A DNA stretch of 61,634 nt from Paenibacillus tepidiphilus (GCF_008635795.1 NZ_VWRQ01000032.1:1-61634); one strand, 5' to 3'; shown: positions 44,285 through 52,016, numbered from the stretch's first letter. Numbers and translations are program-made. Notes: generated from the sequence alone by a model not told the origin.

Positions 44285-44560
44285 TTAAGCTTTAATATAC
44301 ATGATCCGCATCTGCCCATCTTCCTCGAACACCGTGATCTCCACAGATTCGGTTAGTACATCGGCATAGCTGTAGGAGACACGCTTACACGATTGCTGCT
44401 CCTGATCCAGTTTGACAATAAATACAGAAGGGTACGTTTCTTCCAGGACACCGGTGCGTTCAACAGTTTTGCGACGGCCACCGTTAGCACGTAAAGTGAT
44501 CTTCTGACCGACGTGAGCTTCGAGACTGCGTTTGATTTCCAATAGCGCATTATTAGCCAT
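44285..44560 (-). CDS. veg: Veg protein (biofilm-stimulating, DUF1021)
   Basis: 91 aa with the family core ALLEIKRSLEAHVGQKITL, RANGGRRKTVERTGVLEETY and RVSYSYADVLTESVE. Highly expressed small protein; B. subtilis Veg raises biofilm gene expression by opposing SinR. The ATG at 44560 is 10 nt after AGAGGTGG. Two consensus promoters drive it. Confidence 0.95.
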   Translation of the reverse strand: MANNALLEIKRSLEAHVGQKITLRANGGRRKTVERTGVLEETYPSVFIVKLDQEQQSCKRVSYSYADVLTESVEITVFEEDGQMRIMYIKA

Positions 44561-44588
44561 TGCCTGACGACCACCTCTTTCCTTGTCC

Positions 44589-44617
44589 ATTATACAACTT
44601 TTAATATCCATTGTCAA
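44589..44617 (-). promoter_or_regulatory. Consensus sigma-A promoter of veg (proximal)
   Basis: TTGACA (44617-44612), 17-bp spacer and TATAAT (44594-44589), a perfect consensus. The transcript would start about 22 nt before the veg ATG. Confidence 0.92.
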
Positions 44618-44629
44618 ATTAAATAATTA

Positions 44630-44659
44630 ATTATAGTGGATGCCAACATGTGTTGTCAA
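44630..44659 (-). promoter_or_regulatory. Consensus sigma-A promoter of veg (distal)
   Basis: TTGACA (44659-44654), 18-bp spacer and TATAAT (44635-44630), 41-42 bp upstream of the proximal promoter. Confidence 0.88.
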
Positions 44660-44781
44660 CGAATTTTTTCGGCGGCTTGCTTACACCGGTCTGATCCCCT
44701 TGTTATCGGCAAAGCATTAGTTCACGAAGCAAGGGTCTAACCATATGCCCAAACGATACTTAACTAACTTTACAAACCTCA

Positions 44782-44809
44782 AAAAAGCACCGTCCAGCGA
44801 CGGCGCTTC
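44782..44809 (-). terminator. Terminator after yabG
   Basis: Stem AAGC(G/A)CCGTC/GACGGTGCTT followed by TTTT on the minus strand. The 120 bp between it and the distal veg promoter hold nothing recognised. Confidence 0.88.
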
Positions 44810-44834
44810 TTTCGTCCACTCTATTCACAAATCT

Positions 44835-45734
44835 CTAGATCACTGAAGGCGTTACCTTCAGCGCAGACAGGTTCTGCAGCCGCGGCATTCCTATGCGGAA
44901 GCTGCCCCGTGTCTCAATTCCGCCCATGCCCTGGCTTCCGCTGATCGTGTGATTCAGCACATCTCCCAGGTTCACTGTATCGCGAATGGAGGTGAACGCC
45001 GCCTTGGCTGCGATATATACCGGGTCGAGCGCATGGATCAGGATTCTCCCCGGTGAGCTGGCAAAATTGGCTCCAGCGCTCAGCAACGCCTCAAAATGCG
45101 ACTGGCAAGCGCCTGCCACAATGGTCAGCGTATCGAAATGCCGCTCATATTCACGTGCCACTTGAATGGCTGAAACAAAATTTTGCGAATTTTTGTAGCT
45201 GTTTAGATTGTACAGGTCATAGGTATGAGGCTGCTTCAGCACTCCATCATGGCCTGTAATTACCACAATGTCCGGACGTACACGCGGCAACAGCCGATAC
45301 AGAGTCTCCGCCATCTTGGATTCATGAACATGATGACCTTCTGCAGGAATCCGCAGTTGCTCGTACAGGCTCAGGCTCTTTTTCAAATACAGCGCGTCGC
45401 CGTCGAGATGCAGCACCTTACCCGGCACTTCAAAGTACGCCGCCTCCTTGACCGACTGCGGCCAGACGCCCGAGACGCTCTCACCACTGCGCTGGCTAAT
45501 CTCCTGCCGGTCTTTTCTCAGCCGGGTCAGCGATTCATTGGCCTTAATCCGGGCCTGCTCGCCCCGCTCGGTCACACGGGTCGGAGGCACCTGAACCAGG
45601 TCCTCCATGGGCGCATCCGCAAGTAAGCGGAATTCTGTACCCTTGATGACTGCTCCTTGCCGCAGCATATTTTCAATCCGGAAAGTAACATCTCCGCCAT
45701 AGGATTTGCGAACGACTAAGTCTCCTAGATTCAT
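44835..45734 (-). CDS. yabG: Sporulation-specific cysteine protease YabG
   Basis: 299 aa. Mother-cell protease that processes spore coat proteins. The N-terminal NLGDLVVRKSYGGDVTFRI segment is followed by a protease core with a His in VVITGHDGVLK (about residue 163) and a Cys in VAGACQSHFEALLSAGANFA (about 210; shown in part), the expected clostripain-like pair. A sigma-K-like promoter lies directly upstream, matching the B. subtilis gene. Confidence 0.95.
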   Translation of the reverse strand: MNLGDLVVRKSYGGDVTFRIENMLRQGAVIKGTEFRLLADAPMEDLVQVPPTRVTERGEQARIKANESLTRLRKDRQEISQRSGESVSGVWPQSVKEAAYFEVPGKVLHLDGDALYLKKSLSLYEQLRIPAEGHHVHESKMAETLYRLLPRVRPDIVVITGHDGVLKQPHTYDLYNLNSYKNSQNFVSAIQVAREYERHFDTLTIVAGACQSHFEALLSAGANFASSPGRILIHALDPVYIAAKAAFTSIRDTVNLGDVLNHTISGSQGMGGIETRGSFRIGMPRLQNLSALKVTPSVI

Positions 45735-45754
45735 TCCAACACCACCTCTATCCC

Positions 45755-45783
45755 CATCGTATGGGCAAAGGTCACGGTTGGTT
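45755..45783 (-). promoter_or_regulatory. Possible sigma-K promoter of yabG
   Basis: -35 AACC (45783-45780), 16-bp spacer and -10 CATACGATG (45763-45755), compared with sigma-K MACM-N16/17-CATANNNTA (one mismatch at the last base). Confidence 0.5.
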
Positions 45784-45799
45784 CATAGGCAGCCGGATT

Positions 45800-46684
45800 T
45801 TACTTGATTCCGGCAGCGAGCAGTACGGCACTCAGCCTGGCGTATTCGGCGATGCTTAGCGTCTCGCCGCGCCGCCCGCCGTCAATACCTGCTTCGGCCA
45901 GCAGAGCTTCCAGCCGCTCCCGCCCTTCGCCCGGAAAGAAGCGCGACTTTAGATTATTGGCGATGGTCTTGCGCCGCTGGGTGAAGGACGCCTGAACTAC
46001 CTCGAAGAAGTGCTTCTCATCGGCCACTTCCACAGGCGGCCGCTCCCGCACCTTCAGCCGGATTACCGCAGACTCTACATTGGGCTGCGGTATGAATACC
46101 GTCTTCGGCACAATGCAGACCAGCTCAGGCTCGCTGTAATACTGCACGGCAATGCTCAGGCTGCCGTATTCTTTGCCTCCTGGAGCCGCTGCCATGCGCT
46201 CGGCGACTTCACGCTGAATCATGACCACGATATTATGGAGCGGCAGCTTCTCCTCCAGCAGCTTCATGAGGATTGGCGTGGTCACATAATACGGCAAATT
46301 AGCGACTACGCTGACCTTCTCTACGGAAGCGAAGTCCTCCGCAAACAGCTGCCGCAAATCAACCTTCAGCACGTCATCGTTGCGAATGTTGACATGGGGA
46401 TAGTCCGCCAGCAGATCCTTCAGAATCGGGATCAGCCTCCGGTCAATTTCTACCGCCGTTACAGCGCCTGCCGTCTCCGCCAGCCGCTGGGTCAGCGCCC
46501 CGATGCCCGGGCCGATCTCCAGCGCACCGGAGGCGGTGTCAAGCTGGGCTGCATCGACAATCTTATCAAGAATATTCTGGTCGATTAAGAAATTCTGGCC
46601 GAGACTTTTCTTGAACGAGAATCCGTAACGCGAAATAATGTCCTTGGTCTTCGACGGGGATGAAATATAGTCATTACCGCTCAT
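45800..46684 (-). CDS. rsmA: 16S rRNA dimethyladenosine transferase
   Basis: KsgA: dimethylates A1518 and A1519 in 16S rRNA. 294 aa with KKSLGQNFLID (about residues 25-35), the SAM motif LEIGPGIGALTQRL (about 55-68), VVANLPYYVTTPIL and the C-terminal helical domain. The ATG at 46684 is 8 nt after GGGAGG; the extra upstream codons are within rnmV and unlikely to be used. Overlaps the end of rnmV by 11 bp, the common rnmV-ksgA pair. Confidence 0.96.
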   Translation of the reverse strand: MSGNDYISSPSKTKDIISRYGFSFKKSLGQNFLIDQNILDKIVDAAQLDTASGALEIGPGIGALTQRLAETAGAVTAVEIDRRLIPILKDLLADYPHVNIRNDDVLKVDLRQLFAEDFASVEKVSVVANLPYYVTTPILMKLLEEKLPLHNIVVMIQREVAERMAAAPGGKEYGSLSIAVQYYSEPELVCIVPKTVFIPQPNVESAVIRLKVRERPPVEVADEKHFFEVVQASFTQRRKTIANNLKSRFFPGEGRERLEALLAEAGIDGGRRGETLSIAEYARLSAVLLAAGIK

Positions 46685-47237
46685 CTGCGATGCCTCCCTG
46701 ATCAATTTGCGCCACTGCAGCTGCGAACTCCTCCGGAGAGATTCCGAACATCGCCAGGCGCTTGTACAATTGTTTGCCGTTGCAATAACCGATACCCAGA
46801 GCGTTGCCGAGCAGCATGCGCCGGTCTGCAGCCTGCGGATGCACCAGCATTCCGGCTGCCATCAGCTCCTCCAGTCCAATACGCACCGGTGCTCCCTCAA
46901 AGGCGGTGTGCACCCTCTCCAGCGCATGGCGGATAGACTCGGGGGACGCATTCTCCACTCCTATATCGCCCTTGCGTGTCGCATCCTTTTCCGGAATGAA
47001 CGCGTGCTTGCAGCCCGGTACCTTGGATGAGACAATTTTGCGGATACGCTCTCCTGCATGGTCCGGGTCGGTCAGAATGATGACGCCTCTGCGTTCCATA
47101 GCTAGGGCAATTTTGGCGATGACCTTGCGGTCCACCGCCGAGCCCCCGGTCTCTATCGTGTCAGCCTCCACCGCGCGCTTGATAGCGGCCGTATCGCTTT
47201 TGCCCTCTACCACAATGATCTCTTTAATCATGCTCAT
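46674..47237 (-). CDS. rnmV: Ribonuclease M5
   Basis: Matures 5S rRNA in low-GC Gram-positives with ribosomal protein L18. 187 aa with a TOPRIM fold: VVEGKSDTAAIKRA (residues 8-21) and the metal-binding DPDHAGERIRK (about 60-70). The ATG at 47237 is 6 nt after GGGAGG (second ATG at 47231). Its upstream leader contains a terminator-like hairpin and a possible short upstream frame. The substrate, a 5S gene, is present at the other end of this window. Confidence 0.95.
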   Translation of the reverse strand: MSMIKEIIVVEGKSDTAAIKRAVEADTIETGGSAVDRKVIAKIALAMERRGVIILTDPDHAGERIRKIVSSKVPGCKHAFIPEKDATRKGDIGVENASPESIRHALERVHTAFEGAPVRIGLEELMAAGMLVHPQAADRRMLLGNALGIGYCNGKQLYKRLAMFGISPEEFAAAVAQIDQGGIADER

Positions 47238-47265
47238 CTTACTCCTCCCACAACCGCTACAACAC

Positions 47266-47297
47266 AAAAAGAAGAGGATTCGCTCCTCTTCTTTTTG
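47266..47297 (-). terminator. Terminator hairpin between yabE and rnmV
   Basis: Perfect 13-bp stem AAAAAGAAGAGGA/TCCTCTTCTTTTT followed by T-rich DNA. It lies downstream of a good promoter and upstream of rnmV, so it could both end yabE messages and attenuate rnmV. Confidence 0.85.
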
Positions 47298-47348
47298 GCT
47301 AAAGAATGTATAACTGATGAGCAGCATCCGTTCCTCATGGCTACCCTC

Positions 47349-47377
47349 ACTATAGCTTATAAACCATCATTTTGCAA
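47349..47377 (-). promoter_or_regulatory. Sigma-A promoter of rnmV-ksgA
   Basis: TTGCAA (47377-47372), 17-bp spacer and TATAGT (47354-47349). It lies between the yabE stop and the terminator hairpin. Confidence 0.8.
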
Positions 47378-47393
47378 AAGATGCTGCCCCAGC

Positions 47394-48557
47394 CTAATCA
47401 AGCTCCGGCTTCACAGGCCCGATGACGTAGACGGTTCGCGATTTGCGGCCGAAGTTACGGGCATGGCTCAGTGAATCATAATACACATCGACCTTGTTGC
47501 CTTTAATGGCACCGCCGGTATCCTCAGCGCGGCGGAATCCCAATCCTTCAATGTACACCCACCAGCCAATCGGAATAACATTCGGATCGACGGCAATCGT
47601 CCGGCCTTCCGTTACTCTTGTACCGGAAGCGGTACGTGTGCCAATGCCCGGCTCTTCCGAAGAATATGCGGTCATGCTTACATTCTTAAGCACTTTCTTG
47701 TATTCAAAATCGATGCCGGCCTTATGCACGACTTTGCTGCTGACAGCAGCCGTCTTCGTAGATTTTGCGGTGGTTTTGGATGCGGTAGATGTTTTGGTAG
47801 TTGCTACAACAGGTTTGGGCACAGCCTTCGTACCAACGGCAATGACTTTGTCTTTGGTAATCGTCTGTACTTCCTTGCCGATCATGCTCATGGATGCCAG
47901 CTCACCGTCTTGGTAGATCTTCTCGATGTGCTGGATCATTACACCCGGCTTGCCTGCTTGCGCAACTCTTACGTCTCCAACGTAGAGGGATGGGTCTGCG
48001 GTCTTGATGACCCGGAACGGCAAGCTTACTGACCGCTCCACCTTCTGTTTGGTGATTCGGACAATCTTGACTTCCATACCGGATGAAACTGCGGTGTCAA
48101 GCGAAGGGAAAATCTTGTCGTCGCCATCCAGACTGTAGCCCAGTTTGGCAATGGCGTCACCGAGTGCACCCTCGGTGGTGTAAAGCGTCTTTGTTGCTCC
48201 ATCCGCAGTAAGGCTGATTTTCTGCGCACGGGTAATCACGACACGGTCGCCGTCCTGTATTTCATCGCTTAGGCCTATAGATAACTTATCATGCGGCTGC
48301 ACTGAAATTTGTTCCTTTGCCAGCACTTCGCTAAGCAGCGTTTCCCGCGTCTCCAGCGACTGTACCTGACCGTCTATTACCAAAGTTATGGCTTTGATGC
48401 TCTGACCGTGTGCGTACAGCAGAATGAACAGTGCGATCACAATTAATGCCGCACCTGCAAGCGATAGTACACGAGGATTCACTTGCTTCCACCGTAATGC
48501 GATAGACCTGCTGGATGATTGCGAATCATGGGTTACCTCTGGTTGGATTACGCCCAT
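47394..48557 (-). CDS. yabE: YabE/RpfB-like cell wall protein (DUF348, G5 and 3D domains)
   Basis: 387 aa. A cytoplasmic start with Ser/Arg-rich residues, one membrane segment (about 33-52, VLSLAGAALIVIALFILLYA), two DUF348 ubiquitin-like modules (from ITLVIDGQVQSLETRE and ISLTADGATKTLYTTE), a G5 domain (VERSVSLPF..KPGVM), a Thr/Lys/Ala-rich linker and a C-terminal 3D domain (MTAYSSEEPGIGTRTASG, DPNVIPIGWWVYIEGLG, DTGGAIKGNKVDVYYDS) that resembles lytic transglycosylase barrels. Likely wall remodelling. The ATG at 48557 is 9 nt after AAGGAGG. Under a c-di-AMP riboswitch. Confidence 0.93.
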   Translation of the reverse strand: MGVIQPEVTHDSQSSSRSIALRWKQVNPRVLSLAGAALIVIALFILLYAHGQSIKAITLVIDGQVQSLETRETLLSEVLAKEQISVQPHDKLSIGLSDEIQDGDRVVITRAQKISLTADGATKTLYTTEGALGDAIAKLGYSLDGDDKIFPSLDTAVSSGMEVKIVRITKQKVERSVSLPFRVIKTADPSLYVGDVRVAQAGKPGVMIQHIEKIYQDGELASMSMIGKEVQTITKDKVIAVGTKAVPKPVVATTKTSTASKTTAKSTKTAAVSSKVVHKAGIDFEYKKVLKNVSMTAYSSEEPGIGTRTASGTRVTEGRTIAVDPNVIPIGWWVYIEGLGFRRAEDTGGAIKGNKVDVYYDSLSHARNFGRKSRTVYVIGPVKPELD

Positions 48558-48766
48558 TCTCTCCATCCTCCTTACATAGCCCCGTCGTTCAAGGTGTATA
48601 ATCATGATGGCGGAGAACCGCATCTGAATGACGAAAACTAGGTTTGAGATTGCAACAGGATACGCCCACACTTATAAAGCGTTTTCCTGTTTCATGGATC
48701 GCCTGCCCGGCATAGTGTCCCAGACTGTTGTATAACAGTATGCTGGTTACCGCCGCGTTATTCAAA

Positions 48767-48813
48767 ATAAAAAAGCCCGGCAAAGAGTTCTCTTGAGGAC
48801 TCTTTCGTGGCTT
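48767..48813 (-). terminator. Riboswitch expression-platform terminator
   Basis: AAGCC..GAAAGAGT pairs with ACTCTTT..GGCTT, followed by TTTTTTATTTT on the minus strand, directly after the c-di-AMP aptamer. About 210 bp remain before yabE. Confidence 0.88.
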
Positions 48814-48839
48814 CTCCGGATGCTTGAATACGCGGGAAT

Positions 48840-49085
48840 GTATGCACGAGGTTTCCTCTCTTACTTGCGCTTACGGGGTTAGCTGTCGGGTTCGGGCATA
48901 AGAGAGACGCCCTATCTCGGGTCACCCGCTCACGGCGGATGCCTCTAAATTCACCCCAAAGACCACGTGAAGAAATCGAATAAATTCTGCGGCACTTCTG
49001 GTTGTACTCTATGTACGGACATGCGGCAGGGCATTTATTGGTTCCCCCGTTCTCCTATAGCGGAGACTCAGCGAGACGATTCATG
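48840..49085 (-). ncRNA. c-di-AMP riboswitch (ydaO/yuaA type) before yabE
   Basis: On the minus strand the family's conserved blocks appear in order: GAACGGGGGAACCAA (about 49056-49042), TTTGGGGTGAATTTAGAGGC (48960-48941), GCGGGTGACCCGAGA (about 48929-48915) and GCCCGAACCCGACAGCTAAC followed by CCCGTAAGCG (about 48897-48868). The ydaO/yuaA riboswitch binds c-di-AMP and normally switches off wall-hydrolase and K+-transport genes. A promoter lies about 45 bp upstream and an intrinsic terminator just downstream, so binding should stop transcription of yabE. Confidence 0.92.
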
Positions 49086-49130
49086 AATCGGTGGCTGTCA
49101 AAAGTAACAACAGCTCACTGCACTGAAAAG

Positions 49131-49160
49131 ATGATATCCTGATTTGATGCATCTTGTAAA
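49131..49160 (-). promoter_or_regulatory. Sigma-A promoter of the riboswitch-yabE transcript
   Basis: TTTACA (49160-49155), 18-bp spacer and TATCAT (49136-49131). The 120 bp further upstream, to tatD, are T- and A-rich with no clear terminator. Confidence 0.7.
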
Positions 49161-49282
49161 GCACGCTTCAACCACGTTTAAGCAAAAAAAAGATTAAAAA
49201 ATTGTAATAATCGGCCATTTTTAAGTTAAAAAAGTTTAATAGGTCGGCTATACTCTTTTTTTTGCCCGTTTTTCTCCCGATT

Positions 49283-50053
49283 TCAGACAATCCCAAATCG
49301 TTCCATGGCGTTCGCATACGTAATTTGAGCTAATTCCTGTAAATCAATCCCTTTTATTTCCGCCGCTGCCTCGGCGACAAGCCGCACATGAGCACTCTCA
49401 TTTCGCTTTCCACGGAATGGGTGCGGTGTAAGATATGGGGAGTCCGTTTCGATAAGCAGACGGTCGAGCGGCGTGTTCGCCAGCACCTCTTTGGGTACCC
49501 GCGCATTCTTGAAAGTAACCGGACCGCCGAAAGACAAATGGAACCCTAAATCCAGGCACATTTTAGCAGTTTCCCAGCTTCCGGAAAAAGAGTGCATGAC
49601 TCCCCCAACCTCATTTGCCTTCTCTTCGCGCAAAATCCGCACCACATCTTCATGGGCGTCACGGTTATGGATACAGATCGGCATCTTCAATTCTCGGGCC
49701 AAGCCAATTTGCTTGCGGAACACATCATGCTGTACATCTTTGGGAGAGGTATCCCAGTAATAGTCGAGCCCGATTTCGCCAATGGCGACCACTTTCGGGT
49801 GACTGCAGAGGGAAGCAATCCATTCTAGGTCCCCCTCCTTCATGTCAATCGCATCCTGGGGATGCCAGCCGACTGCTGCATAAATATAATCATACGTTTC
49901 CGCGAGCTTCATCGTAGTTGGAATCGTTTCCCGGTTGAATCCGATATTAATCATCTTACTTACGCCGGCCTCCCGCGCACGGGATATTACCTGCTCACGG
50001 TCCTCGTCGAATTGCGGAGCATCCAGGTGGGTATGTGTGTCGAACAATTGCAT
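49283..50053 (-). CDS. tatD: TatD-family metal-dependent deoxyribonuclease
   Basis: 256 aa, complete amidohydrolase-like TIM barrel: HTHLD metal site (residues 6-10), GEIGLDYYW, CIHNRDAHED, MHSFSG and ETDSPYL. Acts as a 3'-5' nuclease/quality-control enzyme; YabD in B. subtilis at the same place. The ATG is 10 nt after AAGGAG. 54 bp after the HD-domain gene. Confidence 0.93.
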   Translation of the reverse strand: MQLFDTHTHLDAPQFDEDREQVISRAREAGVSKMINIGFNRETIPTTMKLAETYDYIYAAVGWHPQDAIDMKEGDLEWIASLCSHPKVVAIGEIGLDYYWDTSPKDVQHDVFRKQIGLARELKMPICIHNRDAHEDVVRILREEKANEVGGVMHSFSGSWETAKMCLDLGFHLSFGGPVTFKNARVPKEVLANTPLDRLLIETDSPYLTPHPFRGKRNESAHVRLVAEAAAEIKGIDLQELAQITYANAMERFGIV

Positions 50054-50107
50054 GTAAGATTCACTCCTTGATCATAATTTCTATATAAAACTCCAGTTTT
50101 TTTTGTA

Positions 50108-51391
50108 TCACTTGGCAAAGATGGCTGCCACAGGATCAGGCAGACACGAAAGCGCCTTCTGCAGCTTGTCCTGCGGAAAATAAAGATGGTACCGGCCGCG
50201 GTGAATACCGCTGATGGAACGGACAATATCCGACACTTCCGAGATTTCCCGCAGCTTATCCTGTCGGTCGAGCAATAGAATTTGCTTGCTGTCAAACGCA
50301 TCGCCCGGACGAAATACATCGTAAGGAAGATCTGTCGGAAAGTCGATCTCCAGATCGTAATCCGCGTTCAGGCCCGCTTCTGCAAAGCTGCTGCGAATGT
50401 CTTGAATCATCTCGGCATCTAAATTCTCCATCTCTACATATTTATACAGTCTACGATGAATAAACCGGCCGCACAAGTCGCACAGAATTTCATCCGGTTC
50501 TTGTGTCCACTGCATAAAGGCGGTCTGCACCAAGGCTTCGTCAAGCTGGAGATATCTTTCTACAGTGATATCACTCTGAAACAATTCCTGCAGGGGAGCC
50601 AGCATAAACCCGAAGGCATAACCGCTTTGATACAGCTCTTTGGCTCTGCGGAAAATTTGCCGTAAAATAATTTCCGAACTGCGGGTCACCGGATGAAAAT
50701 AAACCTGCCAGTACATCTGGTACCGCGACATCAGATAATCCTCAATCGCATGCATGCCTGATTCCTTCACCACGACCCTGCCGTTATAAGGACGGAGCAT
50801 CCGCAGAATCCGGTCGATATCAATGGTCCCGTAATTGACACCAGTATAGTAGGCATCGCGCAGCAAATAATCCATGCGGTCCGCATCCAGCGGCCCGGAT
50901 ACCAGATTGACGACAATTTCATGTTCATACGTTTTAGCGATAACCGAAGCCACTTTTTCAGGAAAATCCGGAGAAACCTCGCGCAGAATAGCGTTAATCT
51001 CCGTATCCTCCCTAATGATCCGGCATGTCCAATCTTCATGGTCCATTTCAAAAGCTTCTTCTATAGAATGTGAGAAAGGCCCGTGTCCCAAATCATGCAG
51101 CAGCGCTGCGCAGAGGGTAAGCAGGCTTTCTTCCGGCAGCCAATCCTTATATCCGCTCCGCTCAAATTGTGAAATAATCCGGCGCGTAATTTCGTAGACA
51201 CCCAGTGAATGGGAGAACCGGCTATGCTCGGCTCCATGGAAGGTGAAATAAGATGTTCCTAACTGGCGAATTCTTCGTAAACGCTGAAATTCCTTAGTGT
51301 TAATTAATCGCCAGATGATGCTATCCTGTACATGAATATAGTTATGAACAGGGTCTTTGAAAACCTTTTCTTCAGTCAGCAGCTGTTTCAC
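50108..51391 (-). CDS. HD-domain phosphohydrolase (YwfO/dNTPase-like)
   Basis: 427 aa. The HD motif is complete: HSRFSHSLGVYEI (His), LCAALLHDLGHGPFSHSIE (His-Asp) and SGPLDADRMDYLLRDA (Asp), the arrangement of SAMHD1-like dNTP triphosphohydrolases and of B. subtilis YwfO. Likely substrates are nucleoside triphosphates, not proven. The start is a GTG at 51391, 9 nt after AAGGAG. In B. subtilis metS occupies the interval between abrB and tatD; here metS is absent. Confidence 0.85.
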   Translation of the reverse strand: MKQLLTEEKVFKDPVHNYIHVQDSIIWRLINTKEFQRLRRIRQLGTSYFTFHGAEHSRFSHSLGVYEITRRIISQFERSGYKDWLPEESLLTLCAALLHDLGHGPFSHSIEEAFEMDHEDWTCRIIREDTEINAILREVSPDFPEKVASVIAKTYEHEIVVNLVSGPLDADRMDYLLRDAYYTGVNYGTIDIDRILRMLRPYNGRVVVKESGMHAIEDYLMSRYQMYWQVYFHPVTRSSEIILRQIFRRAKELYQSGYAFGFMLAPLQELFQSDITVERYLQLDEALVQTAFMQWTQEPDEILCDLCGRFIHRRLYKYVEMENLDAEMIQDIRSSFAEAGLNADYDLEIDFPTDLPYDVFRPGDAFDSKQILLLDRQDKLREISEVSDIVRSISGIHRGRYHLYFPQDKLQKALSCLPDPVAAIFAK

Positions 51392-51468
51392 TTAGATCAA
51401 CTCCTTTGTTTATCATTTAAACCAATTTCGACGAAATGGAGGTATGGACAAAAAGATCATTGTCGCTG

Positions 51469-51480
51469 TTTGTCGAATAA
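51469..51480 (+). promoter_or_regulatory. Spo0A-box-like site upstream of abrB
   Basis: TTTGTCGAATAA, a full match to the 0A-box core TGTCGAA, about 130 bp upstream of the abrB -35 and about 80 bp upstream of the HD-gene start. Could act on either gene. Confidence 0.55.
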
Positions 51481-51600
51481 TGAGACTTTTTTTATTAATT
51501 CATCGACATTCATTTTTAGACGTCCAGACATGCGTATTCAGGTAAATCTAAGCATCGTAAAGTTTTTTAATAAATGCCATAAATTTTGGCGTAAAAAAGG

Positions 51601-51629
51601 TTGACTGTTTTGGGAATGGTTGGTATTAT
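51601..51629 (+). promoter_or_regulatory. Sigma-A promoter of abrB
   Basis: TTGACT (51601-51606), 17-bp spacer and TATTAT (51624-51629). Confidence 0.85.
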
Positions 51630-51650
51630 AAATATCATAAAACAGTGAAC

Positions 51651-51662
51651 TATGTCGAATCA
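51651..51662 (+). promoter_or_regulatory. Spo0A-box-like site in the abrB transcribed region
   Basis: TATGTCGAATCA carries the 0A core TGTCGAA and lies at about +15 to +27 from the predicted start. In B. subtilis Spo0A~P represses abrB from sites downstream of its promoters. Confidence 0.65.
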
Positions 51663-51692
51663 TGACGTTTTTGATAATTGAGAGGAGCTTCG

Positions 51693-51953
51693 ATGGCTAT
51701 GATGAAATCAACAGGAATTGTAAGAAAAGTAGACGAACTGGGACGGGTCGTTATCCCGATCGAATTGCGCCGTACGCTGGGCATCGGCGAGAAAGACGCC
51801 CTTGAAATTTATGTAGACGGCGAGCGCATCATGCTCAAGAAATATGAGCCTGCCTGCATTTTCTGCGGCAACGCCGAGAATGTTACTTACTTCAAAGGCA
51901 AAATTGTTTGCCACGAATGTATTTCTGCTATCCCTACCCCTGTGACAAATTAG
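51693..51953 (+). CDS. abrB: Transition-state regulator AbrB
   Basis: 86-aa regulator on the plus strand. The N-terminal half (MKSTGIVRKVDELGRVVIPI, ELRRTLGIGEKDALEIYVDG) is nearly identical to B. subtilis AbrB; the C-terminal half differs, with two Cys pairs (CIFC and CHEC). Represses stationary-phase genes such as spoVG. The ATG at 51693 is 5 nt after AGGAG; ATGs two and three codons later are also possible. Divergent from the HD gene and convergent with rsmI. Confidence 0.95.
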   Translation: MAMMKSTGIVRKVDELGRVVIPIELRRTLGIGEKDALEIYVDGERIMLKKYEPACIFCGNAENVTYFKGKIVCHECISAIPTPVTN

Positions 51954-52016
51954 AATAAATAGGTTATAATAAGAACTAATCCAATTGTTAATTCTAACCT
52001 TTTCATATCTCCTTGG

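Noticed and set aside
51480..51530. 18-codon minus-strand frame MNVDELIKKVSLFDKQRQ
   Set aside because: Too short, no clear ribosome site, and lies over a Spo0A-box-like sequence.
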